64,000 nucleotides of DNA, from positions 1-64,000 of the forward strand of contig NZ_BOMH01000061.1 of the NCBI RefSeq assembly GCF_016862095.1, given 5' to 3'. The position numbers and the translations under genes are program-made. Shown one piece after another: positions 35,956 to 44,668 of this stretch. The DNA is from Actinoplanes cyaneus (GTDB lineage Bacteria; Actinomycetota; Actinomycetes; Mycobacteriales; Micromonosporaceae). Within the stretch, counting starts at the first letter, position 1. The number at the start of each line of letters is the position of its first letter. Below the pieces are notes generated by a model that worked only from the letters and a program-made list of their open reading frames with translations, searched no databases and was not told the origin of the DNA.

Positions 35956-38256
35956 ATGATCGGCCGCTCCCGGGGCGGCATCCGCCACCTGTGGTGGATC
36001 TACCTGCTGGTGACGTCCGCGCTCGCGGTCGTCTACCTCACCGTGCCGTTCAACGCCGGGACGCGGTGGATCTACGTGGTGGTGAACAGCACCGCCCCGA
36101 TCGCCACCTGGATCGGCCTGCGCGGGCACGTCCCGCGGCGGCGCGGCGGCTGGCTGGTGATCGGCGGCGGCCTGGCGCTCTCCGCGGCCGGCGACGTGAT
36201 CTTCGCGCTGCACACCGCCCGGACCGGGGATCCCGCGTTCCCCTCCCCCGCCGACGTGCTCTACCTTCTCGGCCACCTGACCATCGCGGCCGGCACGGCG
36301 ATGCTGGCGTCCCGCGCCGGCCGGACCGCCTTCGTCGACGCGGCGGTGATCCTGTCACCGCTGGCGAGCATCGCCTGGATCCTGGTGGTGGGCCCGACGA
36401 TGACCGAGGGCGGCAGCGTGACCGCCCGGTTCGTCGCGATGGCCGCGCCGGTCAGCACGCTGCTGGTGGTCTACTGCGCGCTCGCCCTCGCCCTCGGCGT
36501 CGAGCTGCGCACCCCGGGCGTGCGCTGGCTGCTGTCGGGGCTCGTGGCCTGGTTCCTCTCCGACGCGCTCTACACGCATCAGGGCCTGACCGGGTCGTAC
36601 CGCGAAGGGGGTCTGATCGATCTGGGCTGGATGGCGATGCCGATCCTGCTCGGCACGGCCGCGCTGCACCCCTCGATGGTGGCGACCACGCCCCGGCGCT
36701 CGGTGATGCGGACGCTGACGCTGCCCCGGGCGCTGATCCTGTTCGGGGCGGCGCTGCTGCTGCCCTGCCTGCACCTGTTCTGGGAGCCGGGCTCGGACAC
36801 CCCGCTGGTGCTCGGGTCGGCGCTGTCGATGGCGCTGGTCGCGGTCCGGCTGGCCGGGCCGATCCACGAGCTGTCCTGGCGGGCCGGGCACGACATCCTG
36901 ACCGGGCTGGTCAACCGCAGTCTGCTGATGGACCGGCTGGCGCTGGCACTCAACGCGATGCCGCCCGCGCCCACGGCCCGGGTCGGGCTGCTCTTCTGCG
37001 ACCTGGACCACTTCAAGGACGTCAACGACAGTCTCGGGCACGACGCCGGTGATCAGCTGCTGATCGAGATCAGCGCCCGGCTGCGGGCCGCGGTCGGCGA
37101 CGCCGGCGTGGTCTGCCGGCTCGGCGGCGACGAGTTCGTCATCCTGATGCCGGAGACGACCGAGGAGCAGGCCGCGCAGATCGCCGACCGGGTCGCCACG
37201 ACCCTCGGGCGGCCGATGCGGCTCGCCGACGGCACCGAGTTCTTCGCGACGCTGTCGATCGGGTTGCGCACCACCGGCGACCGGAACGCCGACCCGGACG
37301 CGCTCGTGCAGGACGCGGACACCGCGATGTACCAGGCCAAGGCGGCCGGCCGGGGCCGGATGGTGCGGTTCGACGCGGAGATCCGCGCGGAGGCGGCGCA
37401 GCGGCTGCGGATCGACGCGGACCTGCGGCGCGCGCTGAGCCATCCGGGTGAGATCTTCTGCGTCTACCAGCCGGTGTTCCGGGTCGGCGACGGCCGGCTG
37501 AGTTCGGTGGAGGCGCTGGCCCGGTGGCATCACCCGGCCGACGGCGTGCTGCCCCCGGCGGTGTTCGTGCCGATCGCCGAGGCGGCCGGCACGATCGCGC
37601 AGGTCTTCGCGGTGGTCCTCGACCAGTCCCTCGCCGCGCAGCGCGGCTGGTTCGACCGGACCGGCCGGTGGATCCCGGTCGCGGTCAACCTGTCGCCGCG
37701 CCAGCTCGACCGGTTCACCGCCGACTTCGTGCTGGCGGCGCTGGATCGGGCCGGCACCCCGCCGGACATGCTCACCCTGGAGCTGACCGAGACCGGGGTG
37801 GCCGAGCCCGCGACCGTGGAGGACGCGCTCGGGCCGCTGCGCCGTGCCGGCGTGAAGATCGCCGTGGATGACTTCGGCACCGGTTACTCGTCGATGGCCC
37901 GGGTCGCCGACCACGGCTGGGACGTGGTGAAGATCGACCGGGCGTTCGTCGCCGGCATCCACCGCGACCAGGCCCGCACGGCGCTGGCCGACGCGATGGT
38001 GAAGATGGCGCACGCCCTCGGCATGGTGACCGTCGCCGAGGGCGTGGACAACGCCGCCGACCTGCAAGTTCTGGCGCGGCTCGGCTGCGAGTTCGCCCAG
38101 GGTTACCTACTGTCCCACCCCGTCGGACAGGAGGGCATCCTGGAGCTGGCCCTGGTCGAGCCGCGCGAGTCCGTGGAGTTACGCCCCGGCCGCGTCCAGG
38201 CGGGCGAGCTGACCGGCGTCGAGCTTGATGTCGAGGGCCGGGAGCAGGTCGTCTAG
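35956..38256 (+). CDS. Membrane GGDEF-EAL cyclic-di-GMP enzyme
   Basis: 766 aa. About eight transmembrane helices (residues 1-300) form the sensor region. The GGDEF domain (about 310-470) has an intact GGDEF (near 391), so diguanylate cyclase activity is possible; the RxxD inhibitory site five residues upstream is absent (GDAG there). The EAL domain (about 490-745) keeps EALARW (near 519), NLSPRQL, ELTETG, DDFGTGYSS and the KIDRAF lysine, so phosphodiesterase activity is also likely. The C-terminus runs 78 bp into the convergent aldo/keto reductase gene. Confidence 0.92.
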   Translation: MIGRSRGGIRHLWWIYLLVTSALAVVYLTVPFNAGTRWIYVVVNSTAPIATWIGLRGHVPRRRGGWLVIGGGLALSAAGDVIFALHTARTGDPAFPSPADVLYLLGHLTIAAGTAMLASRAGRTAFVDAAVILSPLASIAWILVVGPTMTEGGSVTARFVAMAAPVSTLLVVYCALALALGVELRTPGVRWLLSGLVAWFLSDALYTHQGLTGSYREGGLIDLGWMAMPILLGTAALHPSMVATTPRRSVMRTLTLPRALILFGAALLLPCLHLFWEPGSDTPLVLGSALSMALVAVRLAGPIHELSWRAGHDILTGLVNRSLLMDRLALALNAMPPAPTARVGLLFCDLDHFKDVNDSLGHDAGDQLLIEISARLRAAVGDAGVVCRLGGDEFVILMPETTEEQAAQIADRVATTLGRPMRLADGTEFFATLSIGLRTTGDRNADPDALVQDADTAMYQAKAAGRGRMVRFDAEIRAEAAQRLRIDADLRRALSHPGEIFCVYQPVFRVGDGRLSSVEALARWHHPADGVLPPAVFVPIAEAAGTIAQVFAVVLDQSLAAQRGWFDRTGRWIPVAVNLSPRQLDRFTADFVLAALDRAGTPPDMLTLELTETGVAEPATVEDALGPLRRAGVKIAVDDFGTGYSSMARVADHGWDVVKIDRAFVAGIHRDQARTALADAMVKMAHALGMVTVAEGVDNAADLQVLARLGCEFAQGYLLSHPVGQEGILELALVEPRESVELRPGRVQAGELTGVELDVEGREQVV

Positions 38257-39186
38257 CTGCCCGGGAGTTCTCGGGCCGATCAGCGGGATCACCGACGGCG
38301 CGGTCTGGTGCAGCAGCCACGCCAGCACCGTGCGGTTGGGCGTCGAACCGACTTCACCGGCGACCTCCCGCAGTACGGCGAGACGCGCGTCAGCGTCCGG
38401 CCCCGCGTAGTTCTCCAGCGCCCAGGCCCCGGTCCGCTGGGCCGCCGGGTCGTCGTAGACGCCCTTGAGGATCGGCGAGTAGGCGACCAACTGCAGGTCA
38501 CGATGCTGGTCCAGGTACTCCGACTGCTCCGCGCCGACGATCGACGCGGAGGCGTTGCCGACCTTCGGGCGCAGGTAGGAGTGCTGCTGCTGGACCGCCA
38601 CCGGCGCCGCCCAGCCGTGCCGGTCGCAGAGCTGCCGGATCGCCTCGAGCCGCCAGGTCCGCACGTTCGACCAGCCCGGGTAGCGGATCTTGCCGGCCCG
38701 GACCAGCCCGTCGAGCGCTTCGAGGGTCTCCTCGAGGGGCGTGCCCAGGTCGTCCACGTGCACGTAGTAGAGGTCGACGTGGTCGGTGCCGAGCCGTCGC
38801 AGGCTGCCGTCCAGCGCCTGCCGCAGGGTGTCTCCGCCGGCTCCCGCGAAGGTCCGGCGCGCGAGCTCCCAGTCGGTGCTCCCGTCGGCGTTCCAGAGCT
38901 TGTCCGAGTACGCCGGGAGGGCACTGCCCTTCGTCGCGAGGAAGACCTGGTCGCGGCGGCCCTTGAGGTAGCGCCCGAGCAGTTCCTCGCTCTCGCCGCC
39001 ACGGCTGCCGCGGCGCGCCCACCACTCGTAGCAGTCCGCCGTGTCCAGGAACGTGCCGCCCGCGTCGAGGAAGCTGTCGAGAATGCGGATCGCGTCGGGC
39101 TCGCCGGTCGCGCCGCCCATCTGCATGGCGCCCAGGGCGAGCTTGCTGACGTGGGTGCCGGTTTGCCCCAGTTCGATCATTTCCAT
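38179..39186 (-). CDS. Aldo/keto reductase
   Basis: 335 aa (beta/alpha)8 NADPH-dependent reductase. The catalytic tetrad is visible: Asp48 (FLDTAD), Tyr53 (CYEWW), Lys86 (ATKGS) and His in YYVHVDD. The NADPH-binding end is VIPLIGPRTPGQLDDLLPAL. The C-terminal LDAGQLARLDAAGA is standard for the family, so this gene, not the antisense one, probably owns the overlap. The ATG at 39186 sits 6 nt after a -10 element, consistent with a leaderless mRNA under a MerR-type promoter. Confidence 0.92.
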   Translation of the reverse strand: MEMIELGQTGTHVSKLALGAMQMGGATGEPDAIRILDSFLDAGGTFLDTADCYEWWARRGSRGGESEELLGRYLKGRRDQVFLATKGSALPAYSDKLWNADGSTDWELARRTFAGAGGDTLRQALDGSLRRLGTDHVDLYYVHVDDLGTPLEETLEALDGLVRAGKIRYPGWSNVRTWRLEAIRQLCDRHGWAAPVAVQQQHSYLRPKVGNASASIVGAEQSEYLDQHRDLQLVAYSPILKGVYDDPAAQRTGAWALENYAGPDADARLAVLREVAGEVGSTPNRTVLAWLLHQTAPSVIPLIGPRTPGQLDDLLPALDIKLDAGQLARLDAAGA

Positions 39187-39223
39187 GACTCGACCGTAGG
39201 ACCTGGAGCGCGCTCCAGGTCAA
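39187..39223 (-). promoter_or_regulatory. MerR-type promoter (19-bp spacer) with 20-bp perfect palindrome
   Basis: On the minus strand TTGACC (39223-39218), a 19-bp spacer and TACGGT (39198-39193) lie 6 nt before the aldo/keto reductase ATG. The perfect palindrome ACCTGGAGCGCGCTCCAGGT (39201-39220) fills the spacer. Long spacers with central dyads mark promoters activated by MerR-family regulators. No MerR gene is in the window. Confidence 0.78.
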
Positions 39224-39259
39224 CCGTCGCCGCCGACTTCAGTGACGGGAGACACTTTC

Positions 39260-39280
39260 GATACGAGAGCGTTCCGTTTC
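39260..39280. promoter_or_regulatory. TetR-type operator 1 upstream of MFS exporter
   Basis: GATACGAGA-GCG-TTCCGTTTC is an imperfect 21-bp palindrome. An almost identical 21-bp copy lies at 39311-39331, 51 bp downstream in the same orientation. Confidence 0.7.
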
Positions 39281-39310
39281 CCAATGCCGAGGACTACTGT
39301 CCCTCATTGA

Positions 39311-39331
39311 GATACGAGACAGTTCCGTTTC
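39311..39331. promoter_or_regulatory. TetR-type operator 2 upstream of MFS exporter
   Basis: GATACGAGA-CAG-TTCCGTTTC differs from the first operator at two positions and ends 22 bp before the exporter ATG, so bound repressor would block transcription or initiation. The TetR gene directly downstream of the exporter is the likely binder. Confidence 0.72.
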
Positions 39332-39353
39332 GAAAACCGGGGAGCAACACCGG

Positions 39354-40934
39354 ATGAACGCGCAAGAAACAACCCAGACCGCCGGGCATCCCCGACGCTG
39401 GGCCATCCTGGCGGTGCTGGTCATCAGCCTGCTCGTGGTGGTTCTCGACAACACCGTGCTGAACGTGGCCCTGCGGATCATCTCCGACCCGCAGCGCGGC
39501 CTCGGCGCCACTCAGAGTCAGCTCGAGTGGGCCATCAACTCGTACACGCTGGTCTTCGCCGGCCTGCTCTTCACCGCCGGCATCCTGGCCGACCGGATCG
39601 GTCGCCGGATCACCCTGGCCATCGGCCTGACGCTGTTCGGCATCGCGTCGCTGATCTCGGCCTACGCGAACAGCCCCGACCAGCTCATCGGCGCCCGCGC
39701 GCTGATGGGCCTCGGCGCCGCGGCGGTCATGCCCGCCACCCTGTCGATCATCGCCAACGTCTTCGAGCCGAAGGAGCGCGGCCGCGCGATCGGCGTCTGG
39801 GCCGGCGCGGTCGGTCTCGCCGTCGCCCTCGGCCCGATCCTGGGCGGTTTCCTGCTGGAGCACTTCTGGTGGGGCTCGGTCTTCCTGATCAACGTCCCGA
39901 TCGTGGTGGCCGGCGTCACCCTGGTCTTCCTGCTGGTGCCCGAGTCGCGCGACCCGAAGCCGGGCCGCATCGACGTGGTCGGCGTGCTGCTCTCCATCAT
40001 CGGCCTGACCCTGCTCACCTACGGCGTGATCAAGGGCGGTGAGGACGGCTTCGGCGACGTGCTCGCCTGGGGCCCGCTGGCCGGCGGCATCCTGGTGCTG
40101 ATCGGCTTCGTCCTCTTCGAGCGGTCGATCGCGTTCCCCTCGCTGGACGTGCGCCTGTTCAAGAACCGTCAGTTCTCCGCCTCCACCGGCATGATCGGCC
40201 TGGTCTTCTTCGCGGCCATGGGCGCCATGTTCTTCGGCGCGTTCTACCTGCAGCTGGTCCGCGGCTACGGTCCGCTCGCCTCCGGCGCGCTGTTCGTCCC
40301 GTTCGCGGTCGGCCAGATGGTCTTCGCCCCGATCAGCTCGAACATGGTGAAGAAGTTCGGCCCGAAGCTGGTCAGCACCGTCGGCCTGCTGCTCGTCGCG
40401 CTCGGCCTGGCCACCTGGCTGTTCATCGGCTCGGACACCCCGATCGTGGTCGTCGCCCTCGCGTTCTTCGTCCAGGGCGTCGGCATGGCGAACGTGATGC
40501 CGCCGGCCACCGAGTCGATCATGTCGGCGCTGCCCCGGGAGAAGGCCGGCGTCGGCTCCGCGGTCAGCAACACCATCCGCCAGCTCGGCGGCGCCCTGGG
40601 CGTCGCGGTGCTCGGCGCGATCCTCTCCTCGGTCTACCGCGACAACCTGGGCTCGGCCACCGACGGCCTGCCCGGCGCGGCGGCCGACACGGCCCGCGAG
40701 TCGATCTCCGGGGCGTACGCGGTGGCGGCACAGGCCGGCCCGACCGGCGCGAACCTGATCACCAGCGCGAACGAGTCGTTCGTCACCGCGATGCACTGGG
40801 CCTCCGCCGGCTCGCTGGTGTTCGCGCTGCTCGGCGCTCTCGTCGCGGCGCTCTTCCTGCCGGGCAAGCGGACGGCGGGCCCGCACAGCCCGGTTCTCGC
40901 AGAGGAGCAGGGCGTAGCCCTGGTCGAGGCGTAA
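39354..40934 (+). CDS. MFS drug exporter, DHA2 (EmrB/QacA) type, 14 TM
   Basis: 526 aa with 14 predicted membrane segments. The N-terminal LDNTVLNVALRII (motif D1-like) and motif A-type GILADRIGRR, plus motif C-like GPILGGFLL, place it among proton-driven multidrug antiporters of the DHA2 family. Start ATG 39354 has GGGGAG about 11 nt upstream. It is 13 bp upstream of a TetR gene and carries two TetR-type operators in its promoter, a self-contained inducible efflux unit. Confidence 0.92.
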   Translation: MNAQETTQTAGHPRRWAILAVLVISLLVVVLDNTVLNVALRIISDPQRGLGATQSQLEWAINSYTLVFAGLLFTAGILADRIGRRITLAIGLTLFGIASLISAYANSPDQLIGARALMGLGAAAVMPATLSIIANVFEPKERGRAIGVWAGAVGLAVALGPILGGFLLEHFWWGSVFLINVPIVVAGVTLVFLLVPESRDPKPGRIDVVGVLLSIIGLTLLTYGVIKGGEDGFGDVLAWGPLAGGILVLIGFVLFERSIAFPSLDVRLFKNRQFSASTGMIGLVFFAAMGAMFFGAFYLQLVRGYGPLASGALFVPFAVGQMVFAPISSNMVKKFGPKLVSTVGLLLVALGLATWLFIGSDTPIVVVALAFFVQGVGMANVMPPATESIMSALPREKAGVGSAVSNTIRQLGGALGVAVLGAILSSVYRDNLGSATDGLPGAAADTARESISGAYAVAAQAGPTGANLITSANESFVTAMHWASAGSLVFALLGALVAALFLPGKRTAGPHSPVLAEEQGVALVEA

Positions 40935-40947
40935 CGCCTCAGTAACA

Positions 40948-41562
40948 ATGAACCCCATGACCAGCACGACGACGACCGGCCAGGAGCGCAAGGCTCCTGG
41001 CCGGCCCCGCAACGCCCAGGCCGACCAGGCCATCCTCGACGCGGTGCTCACGCTGCTCGCGGACGGGCAGAGCGCGGCGGCCCTCTCCATCGAGTCGGTC
41101 GCCGCCAAGGCGGGCGTCGGCAAGGCCACCATCTACCGCCGGTGGGCGAACAAGGAAGCCCTGCTCATCGACGCGGTCCGCAGCATGAAGGGCCCGCTGC
41201 CGGAGGTCGGCGGCGTCTCCGCCCGCGAGGACCTGATCGCCCTGGTCACCGCGAACCGATCGTCACGCGCCCGGGAGTTCGGCATCGTCACCGCCTGCAT
41301 CCTCCCCGAGCTGCAGCGCGACCCCGAGCTGAACCGGATGCACCACGCCGTGATGGAGCCCCGCCGCGAGCGCATGCGCGAGATCCTGCGCCGGGGCGTC
41401 GCGAACGGCGAGTTCCGGGCCGACCTGGACGTTCACCTGGCGGCCCTGATGCTCTCCGGCCCGTCGATGATGCTGGGCATGTTCGGCGACGCGACCGGCG
41501 TCTCCGAGGAGGACTTCCCGGCCAGGCTGGTCGACGCCCTCGTCCGCGGCCTCGCCGCCTGA
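40948..41562 (+). CDS. TetR/AcrR-family repressor of the adjacent exporter
   Basis: 204 aa. The N-terminal HTH (SIESVAAKAGVGKATIYRRWANKEALLIDAV) is canonical; the C-terminal ligand-binding domain (HAVMEPRRERMREILRRGVANGEFRADLD) is of the TetR_C type common with exporters. A second ATG (40957, MTSTTTT) is possible. The gene lies 13 bp after the exporter, so it is co-transcribed and autoregulated through the two GATACGAGA sites. Confidence 0.9.
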   Translation: MNPMTSTTTTGQERKAPGRPRNAQADQAILDAVLTLLADGQSAAALSIESVAAKAGVGKATIYRRWANKEALLIDAVRSMKGPLPEVGGVSAREDLIALVTANRSSRAREFGIVTACILPELQRDPELNRMHHAVMEPRRERMREILRRGVANGEFRADLDVHLAALMLSGPSMMLGMFGDATGVSEEDFPARLVDALVRGLAA

Positions 41563-41606
41563 ACCCGCCCCGCCCGACGCAGCGGCTCCGGAAGGCGCAC
41601 GCTTGC

Positions 41607-41658
41607 GGCTGGTTGTCCCGTGGTCGTCCGTCGTCGACAACCACGGTGGGAACCAGCC
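41607..41658. repeat. 52-bp GGCTGGT...ACCAGCC hairpin between convergent genes
   Basis: GGCTGGTTGTCCCGTGGT pairs imperfectly with ACCACGGTGGGAACCAGCC around a TCGTCGAC-rich loop. Flanking GCTTGCG/CGCAAGC extend the symmetry. It sits between the TetR stop and the PBP stop, where it could terminate both. It belongs to the same family as the elements at 8.9, 49.7 and 57.9 kb. Confidence 0.8.
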
Positions 41659-41717
41659 GCAGAGCGCAAGCCGCACCGCGGGCCGGCACGGGAACAGGCC
41701 GGCGCCGCGGCCCGTCG

Positions 41718-44492
41718 TCACCAGCCGAGGTAGCTGCGGGTGAGGGCGGCGATCCGCTCGACGGCTTTGATGCCGTCCGGCTGACCGCTGTGCCCGTGTG
41801 ACAGCACCGAGAGCCCCACGTCGACCTTGTCGCTGCTGATCCGGCCGGTGCTGTTGATGATCCAGCGGTTGTTCTCGGTGGACCGGGCCAGCCAGCCGTT
41901 CTTCTGGGCGGTCTGCTCGCCGCTGAAGGACGCGGCGCTGATGCCCCAGGTCTGGTCGGCGTTGACCGAGGACATCAGCGACAGGATCTGGTCGCGGGAC
42001 GCCTTGGTGAGCGGGCTGCCGGTGGCCGTGAGAGCGTCGACCATCCGGGTCTGGTCCTTCGCGGTGGTCGTGGTCAGGCCGAAGTTCGCGGCCGGGTCGG
42101 TGTCGTCGAGGCCGAGCCGTTCCAGGGCCCGGCGCAGCCCGGCCGTGCCGCCGATCGCGGCGTAGACCTGCGACGCCGCGTCGTTGTCGCTGGCCACGAT
42201 CATCTTGCGGGTGCGGGTGCGCTCGGCGGAGGTCAGTGCACGCCCGGCGTCCTGCGCCTGGAGCAGCAGCGCGGCGAGCAGCTCGACCTTCACGACGCTG
42301 GCGGTCTCGAACGGACGGTCGCCGCGGAAGTCGTACCGCCGGCCGGACTTGCGATCGACGAACGAGACCGCGAAGTCCTGTCCGGCCGCCGCGAGTTTCG
42401 ACAGCTCGCCGGTCAGCCGTTCGGTGCGCTGCTCCCAACTGCCTTTCGCCAGTGACTTGTCGACCTGGTCACCCCGCTGCGGGCCGGGGAAGACCTGGCC
42501 GGGCGCGAACTTGGCGGTGTCGGGGGCGAGGGTCTCCAGGTCTCCCTTGCCCGGGCTGCCCACGTTCGCCGCCGGTGGCAGCTGCTTCGCCGGGTGTCCC
42601 GCGAGCGCCCCGGAGAGGAAGGAGCGGAAGATCTGGTACGGCAGGCCCTCGCCGTTGATCGCCTTGCCGTTCTTGGTGCGGATCGGGCCGGGCGCCTCCC
42701 GGCCGATCCAGATCACCGCGGCCAGGCCCGACGCCCATCCGGCGGTCCACGCGTCCGACGAGTCGGCGGTGTTCCCGAACTGCTGGGAGCCGGTCTTGGC
42801 GGCGGCCGGCACCCCCGCGACCCGGCCGTGGTGGTCCACCACCTCGGAGAGCACCGCGCCCACGTCGGCCGCCACGCCACGGTCGAGCGCCCGGACCGCC
42901 CTCGGTTTCGCCCGGTAGAGGCCCGCGACCGACGCGACGAAGTGCCGGTTCACCCGTTCGCCGCCACCGGCCAGTGTCGCGTAGACGCTGGCCAGGTCGG
43001 CCGGGGTGACCGGATAGCGCCCGATGGAGATGTCGGCGCGGGTCCGGCCCGGGGTGGGCTCGCCCTTGAGGTCGACCAGGGTGGTCTGCTCCCCGTAACG
43101 CTCCGGCACACCGAGCCGCACGGCCAGGTCCCGGACGCTCGCCGGGCCGATCTGCTCGGTCAGCGCGTAGAACGGCGTGTTCAACGAGTGCACCATCGCG
43201 GTGTCCAGCGGGCAGATCGGACACTGGAGGTTCTCCAGGTTGTAGAGCGGCGCCCCGCCGCGGTCGGCGAACACCCGTGGCGACGCGCCGTTGTAGTACG
43301 ACCGGTAGTTGATGTCGCGCTCCTCGGCCGCGGCCAGCACCAGCGGCTTGAAGGTCGACGCCGGTGGCCGGGCCGCCTGCGCGTCGTCGTAGAAACCGCG
43401 CCCGCGGTCGCCGCCGTAGTACGCCCGCACGCCCCCGTCCTGCGGGTCGATCGCGACCAGCGCGGACCGCAGCGTGGCCGGCTGGCCCTTCAGCGCCGTG
43501 CCGATGCTCGCGGTGGCCGCCTGCTGCGCGGTCGCGTCGAGGGTGGTCGTGACGTGCAGGCCGCCGGTGCGGATCTGCTGCCGGCTGATGCCCACACTGA
43601 CCAGTTCGTCCTCCACCCGGTCGGTGATCAGGCCGATCGGGCCGTCGTTGGTGCTGGCGGTGACCGACTGACCGGCGACAGCCGGGAACGGCGTCGCGTC
43701 GGCGGCACCGGGCGGCAGCCACCCTGCGCCGCTCATCGCCCGCAGGATCCACTTCCACCGGTCCAGCGTCCAGCGCGGGTCGACGGCCGGGTCACCACGG
43801 GTCGGGTCCTTGACCATCGCGGCGAGGACCGCACCCTGGTACGCGCTCAGGTGGTCCACCGACGTGCCGAAGAAGGCGTGGGCGGCGGCCTCGATCCCGT
43901 ACGCCCCACGGCCGAAGTAGATGGTGTTGAGGTAGCGCTCGAAGATCTCGTCCTTGGTGAACCGGTGCTCGACCTTGAGCGCGAGGGCCGCCTCCTTGGC
44001 CTTGCGGCTGACCGTGCGCTCCTGGGTCAGGTAGGCGTTGCGCACATACTGCTGGGTGATCGTGGAGGCGCCCTGGCCGCTGTCCTTCACCACGTTCGAC
44101 CACACGGCCCGCAGCAACCCGCGCACCGAGACGCCGTAATGGTCGTAGAACCCGCGGTCCTCGGCGGCCAGGAACGCCTGCCGCACCCCGGTCGGCACCC
44201 TGTCCAGGCGGACGTCGGTGCGGTCGGTCGTGCCGATCCGCGCGAGCACCGTCTTGCCGTCCCGGTAGTAGAGCACCGAGGCCTGCGGGGGCGTCGGATC
44301 GGACGGCAGGTCCACGCTCACCACGTAACCCGCGGCGACGAGGATCAGCACCACCTGCAGCGCGACCAGGGCGGCCGTCACCCGGCGCAGCCACCGTGGA
44401 CGCCGCCGGAACCACGCCACCGGCCAGCGCAGCCAGCGCAACCGGTGCGGGAGGCGGGACTGTTCGCGGTGCCGGGCCGGGTTCCGTTGCAT
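41718..44492 (-). CDS. Bifunctional PBP (GT51 + transpeptidase) with added beta-lactamase-like domain
   Basis: 924 aa. A basic N-terminus and one transmembrane helix (about 40-60) anchor it. GT51 glycosyltransferase: EDRGFYDHYG (111-120, catalytic Glu111), GASTITQQY (141-149), RYLNTIYFGRGAYGIEAAA. Transpeptidase: S379-TF-K382, S436LN438, K566TG568. A CxxC (424-427) sits before SLN. Unusually, residues about 690-924 add a class-A-beta-lactamase-like serine hydrolase with S732VVK735, S768DN770 and K864NG866. Start ATG 44492 has GGGAGG 5 nt upstream. It builds and crosslinks peptidoglycan; the extra domain could hydrolyse beta-lactams or trim peptides. Confidence 0.93.
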   Translation of the reverse strand: MQRNPARHREQSRLPHRLRWLRWPVAWFRRRPRWLRRVTAALVALQVVLILVAAGYVVSVDLPSDPTPPQASVLYYRDGKTVLARIGTTDRTDVRLDRVPTGVRQAFLAAEDRGFYDHYGVSVRGLLRAVWSNVVKDSGQGASTITQQYVRNAYLTQERTVSRKAKEAALALKVEHRFTKDEIFERYLNTIYFGRGAYGIEAAAHAFFGTSVDHLSAYQGAVLAAMVKDPTRGDPAVDPRWTLDRWKWILRAMSGAGWLPPGAADATPFPAVAGQSVTASTNDGPIGLITDRVEDELVSVGISRQQIRTGGLHVTTTLDATAQQAATASIGTALKGQPATLRSALVAIDPQDGGVRAYYGGDRGRGFYDDAQAARPPASTFKPLVLAAAEERDINYRSYYNGASPRVFADRGGAPLYNLENLQCPICPLDTAMVHSLNTPFYALTEQIGPASVRDLAVRLGVPERYGEQTTLVDLKGEPTPGRTRADISIGRYPVTPADLASVYATLAGGGERVNRHFVASVAGLYRAKPRAVRALDRGVAADVGAVLSEVVDHHGRVAGVPAAAKTGSQQFGNTADSSDAWTAGWASGLAAVIWIGREAPGPIRTKNGKAINGEGLPYQIFRSFLSGALAGHPAKQLPPAANVGSPGKGDLETLAPDTAKFAPGQVFPGPQRGDQVDKSLAKGSWEQRTERLTGELSKLAAAGQDFAVSFVDRKSGRRYDFRGDRPFETASVVKVELLAALLLQAQDAGRALTSAERTRTRKMIVASDNDAASQVYAAIGGTAGLRRALERLGLDDTDPAANFGLTTTTAKDQTRMVDALTATGSPLTKASRDQILSLMSSVNADQTWGISAASFSGEQTAQKNGWLARSTENNRWIINSTGRISSDKVDVGLSVLSHGHSGQPDGIKAVERIAALTRSYLGW

Positions 44493-44668
44493 GCGGGCCT
44501 CCCTTTCGCGCTACGTCTATGTCCGAGACGCGCGCGAGGGGGCGATTTGGGTGACGCGGGTGGAAAGGCTCACTTTTTACGGCCGGAGGCAACCATTGCG
44601 CCCGAAAATCCGTATGCGGCTCACTTCCGGGCCGGAACGGCGGCTCGCTTTCCGGCCCGCGCGGCCGC

